NCBI GenBank assembly: GCA_947589325.1 | Contig: CANQAM010000004.1 | Span: 49,122-113,121, forward strand | Reading direction: 5' to 3' | Length of the DNA: 64,000 nt | Source: an uncultured Bacteroidales bacterium | GTDB lineage: Bacteria; Bacteroidota; Bacteroidia; Bacteroidales; UBA11471 | Part shown: piece after piece, positions 56,052-64,000 of the stretch | Numbering within the stretch: the stretch's first letter is position 1 | Layout: every line of letters starts with the position of its first letter | The notes under the pieces: model-generated | The model's input: only the letters and a program-made list of their open reading frames with translations | Database searches by the model: none | Told to the model about the DNA's origin: nothing | Made by a program: the position numbers and the translations under genes

Positions 56052-56395
56052 AATTATATAACCTTAGTCAGAATCCGCCAGTTGAAAGACCGGCCAATAC
56101 CAATTGCCGGTTTACTTCGTATATCGGATTTCGCCGTCCCATATCTGTGTTTTGATCGTATGCCGAAAGCATTTGCTCCGCAGGCGCATTCATTGTTCAG
56201 ATAGCTGCCGTAGTGACAGGCGCATTACCCCAAATATGCAGTATATCTTTAACGGCAAAGATAGTAAATTTGTACAGAAAATCAAGTTTTTGTATTATTT
56301 TCTGTTCCGGATTTCGCTTGTTATGCCTGTGGCCTAATAGACTTTACTTTCAAATTGACCTTCACTGAAAAAGGTTGTCACTTTTAGAGTGGTTA
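56052..56395. other. Leader and promoter region of the WYL operon
   Basis: No gene was found. The promoter and operator at 56244-56263 are the only signals recognised. About 190 nt separate the -7 box from the GTG start, leaving room for a structured leader. The track ORF at 56104-56337 has no family features. Confidence 0.5.
56244..56263 (-). promoter_or_regulatory. WYL operon promoter and candidate operator
   Basis: On the - strand, TATCTTTG (56263-56256) is an exact -7 box with TTG about 22 nt upstream. It forms one arm of an inverted repeat, TATCTTT-aacggc-AAAGATA on the + strand (56244-56250 and 56257-56263), extended imperfectly on both sides. A dimeric regulator binding here would block the promoter. 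Confidence 0.65.
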
Positions 56396-56540
56396 GTAAC
56401 TCTGTACTGCAAATATAGCTATAAATCAACAAATAACAATATAAAAGGCAACCTTTTTATTATGCCTGCAAAACCTTATGCCCATGCAGCATAATTCTAC
56501 TAAAAAACTTTTTTCGTGTCTACTTTTTCGAGCCAGTACA
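56396..56540 (+). repeat. Long direct repeat, copy B (145 bp)
   Basis: The same orientation and nearly the same sequence as 51237-51380, from GTAACTCTGTACTGC to GAGCCAGTACA. It lies between the WYL operon and the type III restriction-modification genes. The sequence just outside each copy is unrelated, so the repeat has sharp ends. Confidence 0.92.
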
Positions 56541-56647
56541 CAGGCGACCTTCAACCGAATAAATAAACAAGAGTATATTTATTAAACTTTGACAAACTTA
56601 TAGCAAACTTTTGATGTGATTGTGGCGAATATCTGAAGAATACGTAC

Positions 56648-56655
56648 TATATTTG
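56648..56655 (+). promoter_or_regulatory. Probable -7 box of the Mod-Res operon
   Basis: TATATTTG matches TAnnTTTG. It lies about 230 nt before the Mod ATG, upstream of the remnant gene at 56677. Confidence 0.5.
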
Positions 56656-56676
56656 TGAAGTCTAACGTGCAAAAAT

Positions 56677-56860
56677 AACCGTGTCGAGATTACCAACCCG
56701 GAGACCTGTTGCTTGTTGTAGCGCAAAACTACGGTCGTAAAAGTTTGTTTCACAATTCATTGATATTCGGATTGTTTATACGAATGAACTTGGTTGAACA
56801 TATCGGCGCCGGCATTCCTCAATACCGGATAACAACATCGATATCGTTAGCCGCACTAAT
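56677..56860 (+). pseudogene. Remnant of an AlbA_2/RecG-like ATP-binding protein (C-terminal piece)
   Basis: One frame reads RVEITNPE and, after a one-base loss, another reads LLLVVAQNYGRKSLFHNSLIFGLFIRMNLVEHIGAGI. Together they match the C-terminal VEITNPG, RNPLI and MNLVEQIGSGIGRI signature of AlbA_2-type ATP-binding regulators. The N-terminal part and normal end are missing. It is a decayed neighbour gene typical of accessory islands. Confidence 0.7.
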
Positions 56861-56886
56861 AATGTCAATAATAGCACTTATAATAA

Positions 56887-58566
56887 ATGGATAATCTTAA
56901 CCAATACCGTGAACTTGAACAGCTCTTGCGTAACGAGAGTGAGTTCTGTACAGAGGACGGGCATTTGTTGAAAAATGCCATAGTAGAGGCGGCTTTAGCT
57001 ATGTGTCCCAAACTGCTGCGGTTGCTTATGTCTAATGAAGCATTACGCAAGAACTTCTTTGTCGATATCGATGGTGTTACAGTATTTGACAAAGTGAGAT
57101 TTCAGAAGTTCGTGATGAACAAACGTTTTTTACCGGACAGCTATACAAGTTTCAAAAACAAAATAGGGCTGGTAGATGATAATGAAAACTTCATTGCGGA
57201 TAGTCGTGAAATCGTATTGGCGTGGCCATATAAAGATTGTATTTTAGAAGGGGGTGCTACACGAGAATCAGAAAAACGGTCGGAGATTTTTTGGAATGAA
57301 ATATTAGCACCAAATGAGATAAACCGTATATGCGAGCCAAAAGTGTTAACTAAATTCGAATATTTTGATGGCACAGGTCTGAATAATAAGGCTGGATGTA
57401 TCGTTAAAGGAAACAATTTGTTAGTTCTTTGTTCTCTTTTGAAAAAATATAGAGGAAAAGTCAAAATGATATATATCGACCCTCCGTATAATACAGGGAA
57501 TGATAGTTTTGCATATAATGATACATTCAATCATTCAACATGGTTAACATTTATGCGTAATCGTCTTGAAATTGCGAAAGACCTTCTTGCAGACGATGGT
57601 AGTATATTCGTTCAGTTAGATTGGAACGAAGTGCATTATTGTAAGGTGCTTATGGATGAAATATTTGGCCGTAATTGTTTTAGAAATGAGATTATTTGGT
57701 GTTATAATGGCCCCGGTTCACCCAATATGAAGCAGCTTAACAGAAAGCATGATAATATTCTTTGGTACTCAAAGAATTCTGAAAAATGGATATTTAATGG
57801 TGACGCTATACGCATGGAATCGGAAGTCCACCAAGGTGGGTTTAATGGAGAAATGAATGCAGATGTTAGTAATGATTATACGGAAAAGGGTAAAATCCCG
57901 GAAGATTGGTGGACATTATTTCATACAACAGAAGATCTTGAAAAAGAATTGAGGCAACTTTATAACAATGAGACATTCATAAAAGATGCAGATTGGTTTA
58001 AGGCAGCAGTTGCAGCTCGCATTCGGATTGATGGCAAGAAGAGAACCGGATATTTAACCGAAAAGCCCTATCGTTTATTGGAACGATTAATTAAACAATC
58101 CACAAATGAGAATGATTTGATAATTGACTTTTTTGCAGGGAGCGGTACAACCGGTTATGTGGCGAATTATTTAAATCGTAAATTTATATTGGTGGAACAA
58201 TTAGATGATATCATATCATTAATAAAAAAACGATTTGAAAACGATAATGTTTATTACTGTGAACTGGCTACGGCCAATCAGAAGTTTATCGAACAGATTG
58301 AGAAGGCAAACTCTAATGCGGAATTGGCAAATATATGGAATGAAATGCAGCAATTCGGATTTTTGTCGTGGAAAATCCAACCTGAACAAATCAATGAATA
58401 TGCTTCCGACTTTGCAGCTCTTTCACTGGATGACCAAAAACGTTTCCTAATCGAATGCTTGGACAAGAATCTACTCTATGTGCCTCTTTCGGAAATTGAT
58501 AACGAAGAGTTCGGAATAAGTGATGAAGATAAAAAGTTGAATAAGGACTTTTATTCCGTAGATTGA
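56887..58566 (+). CDS. mod: Type III restriction-modification methyltransferase (Mod)
   Basis: 559 aa. A beta-class N6-adenine methylase: catalytic DPPY in IYIDPPYNTGN (~197-207) precedes the SAM motif FFAGSGTTGY (~417-426). The region between, about 240-390, is the target-recognition part. N- and C-terminal extensions are typical of Mod, though the total is short for the family (often 600-700 aa). Both catalytic motifs are intact. It methylates one strand of a short site and sets the specificity for the Res partner, which starts 1 nt after its stop. The track ATG fits the family start. Confidence 0.93.
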   Translation: MDNLNQYRELEQLLRNESEFCTEDGHLLKNAIVEAALAMCPKLLRLLMSNEALRKNFFVDIDGVTVFDKVRFQKFVMNKRFLPDSYTSFKNKIGLVDDNENFIADSREIVLAWPYKDCILEGGATRESEKRSEIFWNEILAPNEINRICEPKVLTKFEYFDGTGLNNKAGCIVKGNNLLVLCSLLKKYRGKVKMIYIDPPYNTGNDSFAYNDTFNHSTWLTFMRNRLEIAKDLLADDGSIFVQLDWNEVHYCKVLMDEIFGRNCFRNEIIWCYNGPGSPNMKQLNRKHDNILWYSKNSEKWIFNGDAIRMESEVHQGGFNGEMNADVSNDYTEKGKIPEDWWTLFHTTEDLEKELRQLYNNETFIKDADWFKAAVAARIRIDGKKRTGYLTEKPYRLLERLIKQSTNENDLIIDFFAGSGTTGYVANYLNRKFILVEQLDDIISLIKKRFENDNVYYCELATANQKFIEQIEKANSNAELANIWNEMQQFGFLSWKIQPEQINEYASDFAALSLDDQKRFLIECLDKNLLYVPLSEIDNEEFGISDEDKKLNKDFYSVD

Positions 58567-58567
58567 T

Positions 58568-61315
58568 ATGGCAAAGGCACAGGCATTTAATATGGAAGAT
58601 TTCTTGCGCAACAACCTGCAAAGCAAGTTGCGCGAAGAACTGGGTCGTAAAACGATTGAGGAGAGGACAAAATTGCCGGACTATTTACTCACATCGCTTA
58701 ATCCCTCGATGCCTTTGCGTCCATATCAGGAACTGGCATTCAAGTATTTCCTGAACTATTGGGACAATGATTTCGACGACAAGCCGTTGAAACCGCATTT
58801 GTTGTTTCATATGGCGACTGGTAGCGGAAAAACACTTATCATGGCCGGCCTTATTCTCTATCTTTACACAAAAGGATATCGTAATTTCCTATTCTTTGTA
58901 GGCAGCAGCAATGTTGTAGGTAAGACAGAGGACAATTTCTTTAATCCAGCATCTCCCAAATATCAGTTTGCCCCATCTGTAAACATCGATGGTAAACAAG
59001 TGGAGATTCGCCGTGTAGATAACTTTCAAGGTGCAGATGAGAACTGCATCAACTTTTGTCTGACGACCACACAGGGTCTGCATAGCGACCTGAATACGCC
59101 CAAGGAAGGCGGCGTCAGCTATAATGATTTCAGCAGCAAAGGTCTGGTATTGATTTCAGATGAAGCCCACCACATGAATAGCGCTGCAAAGAAAGGTATT
59201 GATGTTGCAGAACAATTTAACCTGTTTAACGCAGATGATTTTGAACCATCTGATGACTGGGAGACAACGGTTATGCGCATATTTCATCGCTCTTCGGAAG
59301 ATGATCTGTCTAACGTCTTGCTGGAATTTACGGCGACGGAAGATTTTACAGACCCCAATATCGCAGATAAGTATGCGGACAAGATTATATTTGACTATCC
59401 ACTGAAGAAATTCCGAGAAGACGGCTATTCAAAAGATATCGCTGTTGTCCAAAGCGATGCGACGCCAGTGGAACGAGCGATTCAGGCTATCATATTGAGT
59501 CAATATCGACGAAAATTATTTGCATCAATCAAACAGAATGTGAAACCCGTGGTGATGTTCAAATCAAAGACAATAGCCGAAAACAAAAATTTCCACGATG
59601 AATTTATTGATGTCGTTAAGAATTTGACCGTTGATACCTTACGGCGAATTCGCTCTCACGCGAACAACGATATACTATCAGCGTTTAGTTACTTCGAAGA
59701 GAAAGGTATCACCGGTGAAAACCTTTTGCTTGAATTGCAAGAGGATTTCAAAGATGATAATCTGCTTTTGGTTGACGGTAATAATATCACTCCCGAAAAA
59801 CAAACATATCTCAACTCATTGGAAGCGAAAGACAACGAATATAGAGCTGTATTTGCGGTCGATATGCTGAACGAAGGATGGGATGTATTGAATCTATATG
59901 ATATAGTGCGCTTGTATGATACCCGCGATGCCAATTCAAATAAGCCGGGCAAGACAACAAATGCAGAAGCGCAGTTAATCGGTCGTGGAGCTCGTTATAT
60001 GCCATTTTCGGTGCCGGTAACGGCACTCAACACCAAACAGACAGAAACGACAGACACTATTGGCAACGACCAAGTCAATGCGTCTGTTCCGGTGAACGCC
60101 AGAAAATTCGATAATGATCTTTCCAACCGGTTAAGGGTATTGGAAACTCTGCACTATCATAGTTCTCACAACCCCAAATATGTGCAAGAATTGAAAACGG
60201 CTCTTACAAATTCAGGAATCATCGCGCCCAGAAGCCGCGAGGTTTCCGAAAAATTGAAAGACAGTTTTAAGAAAACGAGATTTTATACTGAAGGGTATGT
60301 GTTTGCTAATGAACAGGAAAGATATATTCTTAATGAGAAAGTAACAAGTATCGGAGCCGCTATATTAGATAGGGAATATTCAGTGCGTGTCAAAAGCGGT
60401 GATATGGAGCAAAGTTCTGCATTCAGCAAAACAACAGCCCAAGACAATGCTGCCTTACAGCAAAAACTGGAATTTCTCGGTGATTTTAGTAATCATATAA
60501 TTAGAGCTGCCATTAACAGATTTCCCGAGTTGGTCTTTCGTTCATTGTTAGGATATTTCCCTAACTTGAAATCTGTGAGGGAATTCATTGAGAGTGAAGC
60601 ATACTTATCAAAAATACGAGTGAAAATCATTGGGCAGGAAGCGGTGGTTAATAACTTATCTCCAAAAGAACAGCTTAATGTGGTTATTGAGGTTCTTCGT
60701 CAGATAATACCGCTGCTTGCAAAAGGAGGGATCGGCACTCGCGGAACAAAAGAGTTCAAAGGGCGTATGGTGCGAGATGTGTTCAAAGACCATACTTTCA
60801 AAGTCTCTGAGGGGACTGAAAATAAAGAAGAAGGAACATCGATCAAGACAACGACAAATACGCTTCTGCGTTTTGATGTTGATAATGCTGAATGGTATGC
60901 CTATGATGATAATTTCGGTACAGATGAAGAGAAATATCTCATCAAATACATTGAAAGTATCATAGATAAGCTGCAAAAGAAGTACGATGATATTTATCTT
61001 GTCCGCAACGAAAAGGACTTAAAAATATATGATTTTGAATCAGGCAAAGCCACCGAACCGGATTTTGTGTTATTTATGAGACGCAAACACGAGATCGGAA
61101 TCTATGATAATATTCAGATATTCATTGAACCCAAAGGGCAACATCTCAGAGGGACTGATGCATGGAAAGCCGAATTCGAGAAAAAAATTCATGTAGATGG
61201 TTATATTCAGTTCCATACACAAAATCAAAATTTTGAGATATGGGGTATGCCATTCTATACTGAATCCATGAAACAAGAATTTGACGATGCAATAAAAGAA
61301 AATTTTGAGATATGA
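58568..61315 (+). CDS. res: Type III restriction enzyme helicase/nuclease (Res)
   Basis: 915 aa, normal for Res. Superfamily 2 helicase motifs are intact: Walker A HMATGSGKTL, DEAH box in LISDEAHH, FTATEDF, and motif VI AQLIGRGARY. The C-terminal nuclease has the PD-(D/E)XK pattern PDFVLF ... IFIEPKG. It cleaves DNA lacking the Mod methyl mark after translocating or diffusing between two sites. It is translationally coupled to Mod. All key motifs are present, so the system should be active. Confidence 0.95.
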   Translation: MAKAQAFNMEDFLRNNLQSKLREELGRKTIEERTKLPDYLLTSLNPSMPLRPYQELAFKYFLNYWDNDFDDKPLKPHLLFHMATGSGKTLIMAGLILYLYTKGYRNFLFFVGSSNVVGKTEDNFFNPASPKYQFAPSVNIDGKQVEIRRVDNFQGADENCINFCLTTTQGLHSDLNTPKEGGVSYNDFSSKGLVLISDEAHHMNSAAKKGIDVAEQFNLFNADDFEPSDDWETTVMRIFHRSSEDDLSNVLLEFTATEDFTDPNIADKYADKIIFDYPLKKFREDGYSKDIAVVQSDATPVERAIQAIILSQYRRKLFASIKQNVKPVVMFKSKTIAENKNFHDEFIDVVKNLTVDTLRRIRSHANNDILSAFSYFEEKGITGENLLLELQEDFKDDNLLLVDGNNITPEKQTYLNSLEAKDNEYRAVFAVDMLNEGWDVLNLYDIVRLYDTRDANSNKPGKTTNAEAQLIGRGARYMPFSVPVTALNTKQTETTDTIGNDQVNASVPVNARKFDNDLSNRLRVLETLHYHSSHNPKYVQELKTALTNSGIIAPRSREVSEKLKDSFKKTRFYTEGYVFANEQERYILNEKVTSIGAAILDREYSVRVKSGDMEQSSAFSKTTAQDNAALQQKLEFLGDFSNHIIRAAINRFPELVFRSLLGYFPNLKSVREFIESEAYLSKIRVKIIGQEAVVNNLSPKEQLNVVIEVLRQIIPLLAKGGIGTRGTKEFKGRMVRDVFKDHTFKVSEGTENKEEGTSIKTTTNTLLRFDVDNAEWYAYDDNFGTDEEKYLIKYIESIIDKLQKKYDDIYLVRNEKDLKIYDFESGKATEPDFVLFMRRKHEIGIYDNIQIFIEPKGQHLRGTDAWKAEFEKKIHVDGYIQFHTQNQNFEIWGMPFYTESMKQEFDDAIKENFEI

Positions 61316-61649
61316 ATCAAAAGATAGCAGAAAAGCAAAGGCGGCGATAAACCTTGCGTATAAATCGTCTCAGATTATTAAACTCAAACAATGTTTAGAA
61401 GTTAGAACAACGAGGTAATGCGAGTGTGTCTGTTCACTTTGAGTATGATGCTGATTTTGTTAATAAAGAACTGAGCCCTCTCCCATTATGATGCCCATGC
61501 GTCCGGGGCGAGTTTCTTCTTTTGGGAGCCTCGATCGAAATATTTATTGGATATTTGACACATTATAGGTTCTATCGCTTGGAATTTCAGAAAAACATTA
61601 TCTTTACAAATGATATTATTATATCAGTAGTATTGATGTTTTTCGAGCA
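61316..61649. other. Gap downstream of Res with gene debris
   Basis: No intact gene. A short open stretch around 61400-61490 reads LEQRGNASVSVHFEYDADF, which looks protein-like but cannot be placed. A weak -7-like TATCTTTA lies just before the HipB-like gene. No terminator hairpin was seen after Res. Confidence 0.4.
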
Positions 61650-61967
61650 ATGAATAATATATTATCTGTTATTGATAAAATGCCGCAGGACGTGGCGGTG
61701 CGCATAGCCCGACAGGTGAAGGCGCGGCGGCTGGAAATGAATCTGACGCAGGAAGGATTGTGTGTACGTGCCGGCATCAAACTGCCTACATACCGGAGAT
61801 TCGAGCGGACGGGAGAAATATCGCTGCGCGGGCTGTTGCAGATTGCATTTGCACTCAATGCGCTGCGGGATTTTGAATCATTGTTTGCGCAGCGGCAGTA
61901 TCAATCGCTCGATGATGTACTTGCTGAAAGCAATGTGAAACGAAAACGGGGCAAGAAAAATGAATAA
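61650..61967 (+). CDS. HipB-like XRE-family regulator (antitoxin of a broken pair)
   Basis: 105 aa. A Cro/C1-type helix-turn-helix occupies ~18-80 (VKARRLEMNLTQEGLCVRAGI, LPTYRRFERTGEISLRGLLQ). Its basic C-terminus and its overlap with the start of a HipA-like reading frame show it was the antitoxin and repressor of a HipBA-type toxin-antitoxin pair. The toxin gene is now cut short, so this gene is an orphan that may still bind DNA. Confidence 0.82.
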   Translation: MNNILSVIDKMPQDVAVRIARQVKARRLEMNLTQEGLCVRAGIKLPTYRRFERTGEISLRGLLQIAFALNALRDFESLFAQRQYQSLDDVLAESNVKRKRGKKNE

Positions 61968-62040
61968 TATCAAATCTGTTGAAGTCCGGTGGGAGGATCG
62001 AACGGTCGGTCGTCTGGCACGGGGCTCTTTCGGCTCGTAA
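61960..62040 (+). pseudogene. Truncated HipA-like toxin (first ~20 codons)
   Basis: An ATG overlapping the HipB-like stop begins MNNIKSVEVRWEDRTVGRLA, which matches the N-terminal couple_hipA region. The following codons (RGSFGS, then stop) come from unrelated DNA of a mobile-element gene read in antisense. The kinase domain is missing, so no toxin is made. Confidence 0.68.
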
Positions 62041-62234
62041 TCCTCGACGAGTTCTGGCAGCGACCGCTCGTTGATTCGGAATCCGAAGGGCGTAAAGTCC
62101 ATTGCGCGGAGGTGCAGCGATTCGACTTTGCTGATCTCTTTGTCATCTTTGTCTTTCTCGATCAGTATCACCGTTTCCGCTTTGTTGTTCAGTTCCGTGC
62201 CGATATGTCCGCGCGCATTCTCGTCGCCTTTGTT
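62018..62234 (-). pseudogene. C-terminal fragment of a mobile-element AAA ATPase (RepA/DnaB-like)
   Basis: On the - strand the frame starts abruptly after a TAG at NKGDENARGHIGTELNNKAE, and runs on through IEKDKDDKEISKVESLHLRAMDF to ELVEDYEPKEPRA before merging with the antisense of the hipA fragment. The ARGHIGTELNNKAE pattern is typical of the AAA ATPase of integrative elements in Bacteroidota. It has no Walker A and no start, so it is debris from an excised or decayed element. Confidence 0.6.
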
Positions 62235-62354
62235 CTAATAGAGAATTATGTCCGTGCTATGGTAATTAGAAATCGTTATTGAAATCTATTTTAGTATGTG
62301 ATAACTTTCCCAATTGCAAATATATACAGAGGCTATATTTTTTAACAAATTAAT

Positions 62355-63281
62355 CTATCGCAATTCTGGTATCATTTTCAAGTATTCGTATATTTCATTA
62401 ACAGATATATTAGATTTAAGCATATTGACTATTTCTAATGCCTTATAATACTCAAATTTAGTAATGTCTCGCTTGCTTGTAATTAGCTTTTGAGTTAATT
62501 CATACTCAAAATAATCATAGAGTGTTATAGAAATTCTTTTCTTTTGTATACCATAATATTTTATCACCAAATTTAACAATTTGATATGAATTGTGGGCAT
62601 ATAAACCGAACCGTTGGTAATTTTATTTGATAGATTATCAAATATCTTTAATTGCAATTTACCTTCTTCTACTGCATTTGGATTGCAGGTTAGTTCTTCT
62701 GGATATGTTATTACTCTATTTGGTAATTCAGAATTCGTTTTTTCAATGTATTTATTTTTGATAGTTTTAATTATTAGTGTATGGTCGGTTTTCTGCTTTA
62801 ATTGATTGATAATATCTATCGCTATCTCGCATTCATATCGCGTAGTTCCTTTAATCGCTGTTTCTTTTTGATTGGTAAGTTCTCTATTGGCAAATGTATA
62901 TAAATCTTCGCCACAGAACACACCTTTATCAATATACTTTCTATAATAACTACTAATTTTGTGAATCGCTCTTTGGAGTGATTTATTTAAATCTGTTTTT
63001 TCACATTCTTTTAAAAACTTGGAAACTTCGTCGCATTGATTAAGCCCCTCTTTGCGAACGTCCAATACTTGTAGTTTTTCTCTATTTCTTTCCTGTCGCT
63101 CTAATTTATTAGATTTAGTAATATATTTCGGTTTATGACTTCTGAATAAATCAAAAATACTGACAGTTGTTAGATTATAAACTTTATTATATGCTGATTT
63201 TTTTGAATTCTGTGTAATAGCTCTTTCCTTTTTGACTATACCCCGGCAAAATGACCTTTTTAAGAGCGCGTGTTGCTGCAC
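62355..63281 (-). CDS. Hypothetical protein, AT-rich, no good start
   Basis: The frame is open for 308 codons, Lys- and Ile-rich, with no family I can recognise. The track start is a GTG and there is no internal ATG until about codon 229, so the true start is lost, is non-ATG, or lies in another frame. A second frame just upstream begins with an ATG and reads MTRGAATRALKKVILPGYSQ before stopping, which could be the original N-terminus separated by a frameshift. The low GC is unlike the glycan region and suggests transfer. Confidence 0.5.
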   Translation of the reverse strand: MQQHALLKRSFCRGIVKKERAITQNSKKSAYNKVYNLTTVSIFDLFRSHKPKYITKSNKLERQERNREKLQVLDVRKEGLNQCDEVSKFLKECEKTDLNKSLQRAIHKISSYYRKYIDKGVFCGEDLYTFANRELTNQKETAIKGTTRYECEIAIDIINQLKQKTDHTLIIKTIKNKYIEKTNSELPNRVITYPEELTCNPNAVEEGKLQLKIFDNLSNKITNGSVYMPTIHIKLLNLVIKYYGIQKKRISITLYDYFEYELTQKLITSKRDITKFEYYKALEIVNMLKSNISVNEIYEYLKMIPELR

Positions 63282-63906
63282 CTCTTGTCATAGCAGACAA
63301 ACTTCGTTTAAACGAAGGCGTCTGAACCCAAATTTCATCTTTGAATCTAATTTTCGCGAAAATAAGAATCTTTTGGTAAATAAAAAAAATTGCGAATCAA
63401 AATAGTTATGGCTGTTTCGACCCTCTCACTTGCCGATGCAGTAGGTATATATAGTTGATTATAAGTATAATACGCCTTAAATGATAGAAAAATTTTGAGG
63501 CATGAAAAATTTGTTGAAAAAATTTGCTTTGGTAGCTCTTTTTTAACAATTTTTAAGGAGCTTTTTATGTACAACGGGATATGTTGCCTCGAATCACCCA
63601 ACAAGCCTTCGATGGTTGCACGTGGTTATTTCGCCTTTCATTTCTCCGAGATTATAGATAGTTTCGCCTATAACAGGACTCTCCCACTCCGTTCGACGGT
63701 CGCAACAGAGGACAAAATTAAATCCCGATAAGCGGGGAGAAAAAGAGAATTTCTTTTTCTTTCCCTGAATTTGACTTTATTATTCGTGAACATATAGAAC
63801 GTCAATAAAGTCAAGTTGGAGATTAAATTGTCACTAAATTTTCGTTTATTCTGTACTTAATATATAATAAAAATCAAAATTCAGCACGATATAAACGAAT
63901 TTTGAT
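63282..63906. other. AT-rich gap with an 11-bp inverted repeat
   Basis: No gene could be supported. The track ORFs at 63347-63604 (-) and 63495-63731 (+) overlap and have no family features. TTGACTTTATT at 63771-63781 and AATAAAGTCAA at 63804-63814 form a perfect inverted repeat around 22 nt, placed upstream of the next promoter. It could be an operator or a terminator. Confidence 0.45.
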
Positions 63907-63914
63907 TATTTTTG
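63907..63914 (+). promoter_or_regulatory. -7 box of the AAA ATPase gene at the right edge
   Basis: TATTTTTG matches TAnnTTTG and lies 26 nt before the ATG at 63941. Confidence 0.55.
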
Positions 63915-63940
63915 CGCGCGGATACGAATTTGACAACGCT

Positions 63941-64000
63941 ATGATAATAGGCAGAAAGAGAGAACAACAAGAGCTATTAAAGGCTTACGAATCGGAATAT
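63941..64000 (+). CDS. AAA ATPase, N-terminal end only (cut by the window)
   Basis: The first 20 codons begin MIIGRKREQQELLKAYES, the usual start of the Bacteroidota ATP-binding proteins with an archaeal-type ATPase domain and a C-terminal PD-(D/E)XK-like (DUF1703) domain. These are widespread in gut Bacteroidales. The Walker A motif would lie just beyond the window, so the assignment rests on the start alone. Confidence 0.6.
   Translation, partial: MIIGRKREQQELLKAYESEY

Noticed and set aside
56104-56337. 77-aa ORF on the + strand upstream of the WYL gene
   Set aside because: It runs antisense to the WYL leader and through its promoter palindrome, and has no family features.
63347-63604. 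85-aa ORF on the - strand
   Set aside because: It overlaps an opposing ORF of equal quality and shows no recognisable domain; treated as non-coding.

Overview
The window looks like a chromosome segment from a gut-type Bacteroidales bacterium (Bacteroidota). The evidence is a SusC/SusD pair, a hybrid two-component regulator, lipoproteins with a Bacteroidota surface-export signal, many TAnnTTTG -7 boxes, and three proteins ending in type IX secretion (T9SS) sorting domains. A T9SS-bearing lineage such as the Barnesiella/Coprobacter/Tannerella group would fit, but the genus cannot be fixed from this sequence alone.

Bases 1-50500 form one large glycan-utilisation region. (i) 1-3422 (+): the tail of an upstream gene, a GH97 of the SusB type and a GH88 lipoprotein, ended by a perfect hairpin terminator. 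(ii) 3563-6998 (+): an MFS sugar permease, a ROK sugar kinase and mannose-6-phosphate isomerase, together a plausible cytoplasmic route from mannose to fructose-6-phosphate. (iii) 7054-20628 (-): a GH2 fused to FG-GAP repeats and a T9SS tail, a three-CBM T9SS protein, a sialate O-acetylesterase-like protein, a second GH2, and a stand-alone FG-GAP/T9SS protein. (iv) 20773-25820 (-): a GH43 and the hybrid two-component regulator. (v) 26010-31738 (+): GH2, GH92 and GH125. (vi) 31987-41681 (+): a clan GH-D enzyme, an IPT/NHL surface lipoprotein, SusC, SusD and a SusE-position lipoprotein. (vii) 41793-50499 (+): GH92, two GH30, GH3 with PA14, and GH43. GH92, GH125 and the mannose pathway point to an alpha-mannose-rich glycan with beta-linked galactose and glucose decorations, for example fungal wall material or a complex N-glycan. 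This substrate is inferred.

Four promoters in this region, three on the - strand and one in front of the SusC/D operon, share a conserved roughly 35-bp element placed exactly 31 nt upstream of the -7 box. This suggests a local regulon with one shared activator.

Bases 50500-64000 are an accessory, defence-type island with decayed mobile DNA. It holds a frameshifted IS5-type transposase remnant and two 144/145-bp direct repeats. The repeats exactly bracket a three-gene - strand operon: a WYL regulator, then a protein fusing a type I N6-methylase-like and specificity-like region to a histidine-kinase-type ATPase, then a receiver-domain protein. The methylase motif NPPY is degenerate (SPVY), while the receiver keeps its acidic pocket, phospho-Asp, Ser and Lys. 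This methylase-kinase/receiver pair is the strongest candidate for an undescribed system, possibly a phosphorelay that senses DNA. Beside it lie a complete type III restriction-modification pair (Mod/Res), a HipB-like regulator whose HipA partner is cut off after about 20 codons, a fragment of a mobile-element AAA ATPase, an orphan ORF without a good start, and the first codons of an AAA ATPase at the right edge. No tRNA, rRNA or CRISPR array was seen.
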